Assembly: GCA_026874595.1 (NCBI GenBank)
Contig: CM049310.1
Span: forward strand, 15,602,058 to 15,666,057
DNA: 64,000 bases
Direction of reading: 5' to 3'
Source: Sipunculus nudus
Lineage: Eukaryota; Annelida; Sipuncula; Golfingiida; Sipunculidae
Shown: in pieces, positions 59,733 through 64,000 of the stretch
Position numbering within the stretch: position 1 is the stretch's first letter
How the letters are laid out: each line of letters starts with the position of its first letter
Notes under the pieces: model-generated
The model's database searches: none
Told to the model about the DNA's origin: nothing
Seen by the model: only the letters and a program-made list of their open reading frames with translations
Translations under genes and position numbers: made by a program

Positions 59733-61063
59733 GTTGATTCCACATGACTTACTCCTGCATCTTCTCCATTGACTTCAACATCACATACTTCTGCATCCAC
59801 GACATTGACTTCCACATCATTTACTCCTGCATCCACACCATTGACTTCCACATCACATACTTCTGCATCCATACCATTGACTTCCACATCACTTACTCCT
59901 GCATCCACACCATTGACTTCCACATGTCATACTTCTGCATCCATACCATTGACTTCCACATCACTTACTCCTTCATCCACACCATTGACTTCCACATCAT
60001 TTACTCCTGCATCCACACCATTGACTTCCATATCACATACTCCTGCATCCACACCTTTGAATTCCACATCACATACCCCTGCATCCACACCATTGACTTC
60101 CACATCACATATTCCTTCATCCACATCGTTGACTTCCACATCATTTACTCCTGCATCCACACCATTGACTTCCATATCAAAAACTCCTGCATCCACACCA
60201 TTGACTTTCACATCACTTACTCCTGCATCCACACCATTGACTTCCACATCACTAACTCCTGCATCCACACCGTTTACTTCCACATCACTTACTCCTGCAT
60301 CCACACCGTTGACTTCCACATCACATATTCCTTCATCCACACCGTTGACTTCCACATCATTTACTCCTGCATCCACACCATTGACTTCCACATCACTTAC
60401 TCCTGCATCCACACCATTGACTTCCATATCACATACTTCTGCATCATTACCATTGACTTGCACATCACTTACACCTGCATCCACACCATTGACTTTCACA
60501 TCACTTACTCCAGCATCCACTCCGTTGACTTCCACATCACTTACTCCTGCATCCACTCCATTGACTTCCACATCACTTACTCCTGCATCCACACCATTGA
60601 CTTCCACATCACTTACTCCTGCATCCACACCGTTGACTTTCACATCACTTACTCCTGCATCCACTCCATTCACTTCCACATCACTTACTCCTGCATCCAC
60701 ACCGTTGACTTTCACATCATTTACTCCTGCATCCACTCCATTGACTTCAACATGACTTACTCCAGCATCCACTACATTGACTTCCACATCATTTACTCCT
60801 GCATCCACACCATTGACTTTCACATCACTTACTCCTGCATCCACTCCATTGACTTCCACATCATTTACTCCTGCATCCACACCATTGACTTTCACATCAC
60901 TTACCCCTGCATCCACACCATTGACTTCCACATCACTTACTCCTGCATCCACTCCATTGACTTCCACATCATTTACTCCTGCATCCACACCATTGACTTT
61001 CACATCACTTACTCCTGCATCCACACCGTTGACTTCCACATCACTTACTCCTGCATCCACACC
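59733..61063. repeat. Higher-order block A2 (37 units minus 1 bp)
   Basis: Second short-type block, matching A1 throughout by eye, including C at 60028. Confidence 0.85.
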
Positions 61064-63402
61064 GTTGATTCCACATGACTTACTCCTGCATCTTCTCCAT
61101 TGACTTCAACATCACATACTTCTGCATCCACGACATTGACTTCCACATCATTTACTCCTGCATCCACACCATTGACTTCCACATCACATACTTCTGCATC
61201 CATACCATTGACTTCCACATCACTTACTCCTGCATCCACACCATTGACTTCCACATGTCATACTTCTGCATCCATACCATTGACTTCCACATCACTTACT
61301 CCTTCATCCACACCATTGACTTCCACATCATTTACTCCTGCATCCACACCATTGACTTTCATATCACATACTCCTGCATCCACACCTTTGAATTCCACAT
61401 CACATACCCCTGCATCCACACCATTGACTTCCACATCACATATTCCTTCATCCACATCGTTGACTTCCACATCATTTACTCCTGCATCCACACCATTGAC
61501 TTCCATATCAAAAACTCCTGCATCCACACCATTGACTTTCACATCACTTACTCCTGCATCCACACCATTGACTTCCACATCACTAACTCCTGCATCCACA
61601 CCGTTTACTTCCACATCACTTACTCCTGCATCCACACCGTTGACTTCCACATCACATATTCCTTCATCCACACCGTTGACTTCCACATCATTTACTCCTG
61701 CATCCACACCATTGACTTCCACATCACTTACTCCTGCATCCACACCATTGACTTCCATATCACATACTTCTGCATCATTACCATTGACTTGCACATCACT
61801 TACACCTGCATCCACACCATTGACTTTCACATCACTTACTCCAGCATCCACTCCGTTGACTTCCACATCACTTACTCCTGCATCCACTCCATTGACTTCC
61901 ACATCACTTACTCCTGCATCCACACCATTGACTTCCACATCACTTACTCCTGCATCCACACCGTTGACTTTCACATCACTTACTCCTGCATCCACTCCAT
62001 TCACTTCCACATCACTTACTCCTGCATCCACACCGTTGACTTTCACATCATTTACTCCTGCATCCACTCCATTGACTTCAACATGACTTACTCCAGCATC
62101 CACTACATTGACTTCCACATCACTTACTCCTGCATCCACACCATTGACTTCCACATCACTTACTCCTGCATCGACACCATTGACTTCCACATCACTTTCT
62201 CCTGCATCCACACCATTGACTTCAACATCACATACTTCTGCATCCATACCATTGACTTCCACATCACTTACTCCTGCATCCACTCCGTTGACTTTCACAT
62301 CACTTACTCCTGCATCCACACCATTGACTTCCACATCATTTACTCCTGCATCCACACCATTGACTTCCACATCACTTACTCCTGCATCGACACCATTGAC
62401 TTCCACATCACATACTTCTGCATCCATACCATTGACTTCCACATCACATATTTCTGCATCCACACCATTGACTTCCACATCATTTACTCCTGCATCCACA
62501 CCATTGACTTCCACATCACTTTCTCCTGCATCCACACCATTGACTTCCACATCACATACTTCTGCATCCATACCATTGACTTCCACATCACTTACTCCTG
62601 CATCCACACCATTGACTTCCACATCACATACTTCTGCATTGATACCATTGACTTCCACATCACATACTTCTGCATCCACACCATTGACTTCCACATCATT
62701 TACTCCTGCATCCACACCATTGACTTCCACATCACTTACTCCTGCATCCACACCATTGACTTCCATATCACATACTTCTGCATCATTACCATTGACTTGC
62801 ACATCACTTACACCTGCATCCACACCATTGACTTTCACATCACTTACTCCAGCATCCACTCCGTTGACTTCCACATCACTTACTCCTGCATCCACTCCAT
62901 TGACTTCCACATCACTTACTCCTGCATCCACACCATTGACTTCCACATCACTTACTCCTGCATCCACACCGTTGACTTTCACATCACTTACTCCTGCATC
63001 CACTCCATTCACTTCCACATCACTTACTCCTGCATCCACACCGTTGACTTTCACATCATTTACTCCTGCATCCACTCCATTGACTTCAACATGACTTACT
63101 CCAGCATCCACTACATTGACTTCCACATCATTTACTCCTGCATCCACACCATTGACTTTCACATCACTTACTCCTGCATCCACTCCATTGACTTCCACAT
63201 CATTTACTCCTGCATCCACACCATTGACTTTCACATCACTTACCCCTGCATCCACACCATTGACTTCCACATCACTTACTCCTGCATCCACTCCATTGAC
63301 TTCCACATCATTTACTCCTGCATCCACACCATTGACTTTCACATCACTTACTCCTGCATCCACACCGTTGACTTCCACATCACTTACTCCTGCATCCACA
63401 CC
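61064..63402. repeat. Higher-order block B2 (65 units minus 1 bp)
   Basis: Second long-type block, three units longer than B1. It carries T at 61359 where A1, B1 and A2 have C. Confidence 0.85.
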
Positions 63403-64000
63403 GTTGATTCCACATGACTTACTCCTGCATCTTCTCCATTGACTTCAACATCACATACTTCTGCATCCACGACATTGACTTCCACATCATTTACTCCTGC
63501 ATCCACACCATTGACTTCCACATCACATACTTCTGCATCCATACCATTGACTTCCACATCACTTACTCCTGCATCCACACCATTGACTTCCACATGTCAT
63601 ACTTCTGCATCCATACCATTGACTTCCACATCACTTACTCCTTCATCCACACCATTGACTTCCACATCATTTACTCCTGCATCCACACCATTGACTTTCA
63701 TATCACATACTCCTGCATCCACACCTTTGAATTCCACATCACATACCCCTGCATCCACACCATTGACTTCCACATCACATATTCCTTCATCCACATCGTT
63801 GACTTCCACATCATTTACTCCTGCATCCACACCATTGACTTCCATATCAAAAACTCCTGCATCCACACCATTGACTTTCACATCACTTACTCCTGCATCC
63901 ACACCATTGACTTCCACATCACTAACTCCTGCATCCACACCGTTTACTTCCACATCACTTACTCCTGCATCCACACCGTTGACTTCCACATCACATATTC
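63403..64000. repeat. Higher-order block, partial (cut by window end)
   Basis: Starts with the same deletion junction and shares T at 63698 with the preceding block. Confidence 0.85.

Larger units (their letters stand above)
53107..64000. repeat. 36-bp minisatellite array with higher-order structure (runs off window)
   Basis: About 300 units of a 36-bp sequence (ACTCCTGCATCCACACCATT plus GACTTCCACATCACTT) with scattered substitutions. From 56171 the array is organised in higher-order blocks marked by the same 1-bp deletion (GTTGATTCC in place of GTTGACTTCC). The blocks are 56171-57501 (1331 bp = 37x36-1), 57502-59732 (2231 = 62x36-1), 59733-61063 (1331), 61064-63402 (2339 = 65x36-1) and 63403 onward. 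Three frames are open for long stretches: plus-strand Thr/Ser/Pro-rich TPASTPLTSTSL, plus-strand IHTIDFHITYSC and minus-strand VNGVDAGVSDVE. Each is closed once or more per block, so the array is most simply a non-coding satellite. No signal peptide or splice structure is visible at its left edge. Confidence 0.95.

Noticed and set aside
53107-64000. CRISPR array
   Set aside because: Units are contiguous 36-bp repeats without spacers, in a genome with introns and LTR elements.

Overview
The window looks like AT-rich animal nuclear DNA with introns, most likely from a lophotrochozoan and plausibly a bivalve mollusc. The support is GT-AG exons, a short amidase-type PGRP, an exon-duplicated C-type lectin gene, Tx1/L1-like LINEs, a chromodomain Gypsy element and very long simple tandem arrays. 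The species cannot be named from the sequence alone.

Layout: (1) 526-12647 (+): one predicted secreted lectin gene with a signal peptide, a PAN/apple-like domain, a 22-nt micro-exon and four C-type lectin domains (CTLDs). The CTLDs lie on an 825-bp tandemly duplicated exon-intron unit. A dead LINE (5256-9050) sits in its large intron. (2) 14148-16764 (-): a short peptidoglycan recognition protein with all four zinc-ligand positions of a catalytic amidase. (3) 17700-19922: a small tandem repeat and a decayed gag fragment (-) with a CCHC knuckle. The fragment abuts (4) a 69-bp satellite (19923-21765, resuming 38290-38600). (5) 21766-38289: a young tandem Gypsy element, LTR-internal-LTR-internal-LTR with a 7803-bp period, inserted in that satellite with a 4-bp ATAG target duplication. 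Gag and Pol are in one frame, separated by a single UAG. Pol ends in a chromodomain-like segment and a 169-aa ORF of unknown function follows. (6) 40550-51190 (+): a dead Tx1/L1-like LINE whose ORF1 and ORF2 are split by a 5.84-kb foldback-like insertion (41472-47311) with near-perfect 26-bp inverted ends. (7) 53107-64000 (runs off the window): a 36-bp minisatellite with higher-order repeats of 37, 62, 37 and 65 units, each carrying the same 1-bp deletion.

The only host genes I can support are the two innate-immunity-type genes in the first 17 kb: a secreted multi-CTLD lectin and a PGRP on opposite strands, with stops 1.5 kb apart (tail to tail). The rest is repeats and mobile elements. The points most worth follow-up are the gag-UAG-pol Gypsy tandem inside satellite DNA, the foldback element splitting a LINE, and the 36-bp array, in which all three long open frames are closed by mutations propagated with the higher-order unit.
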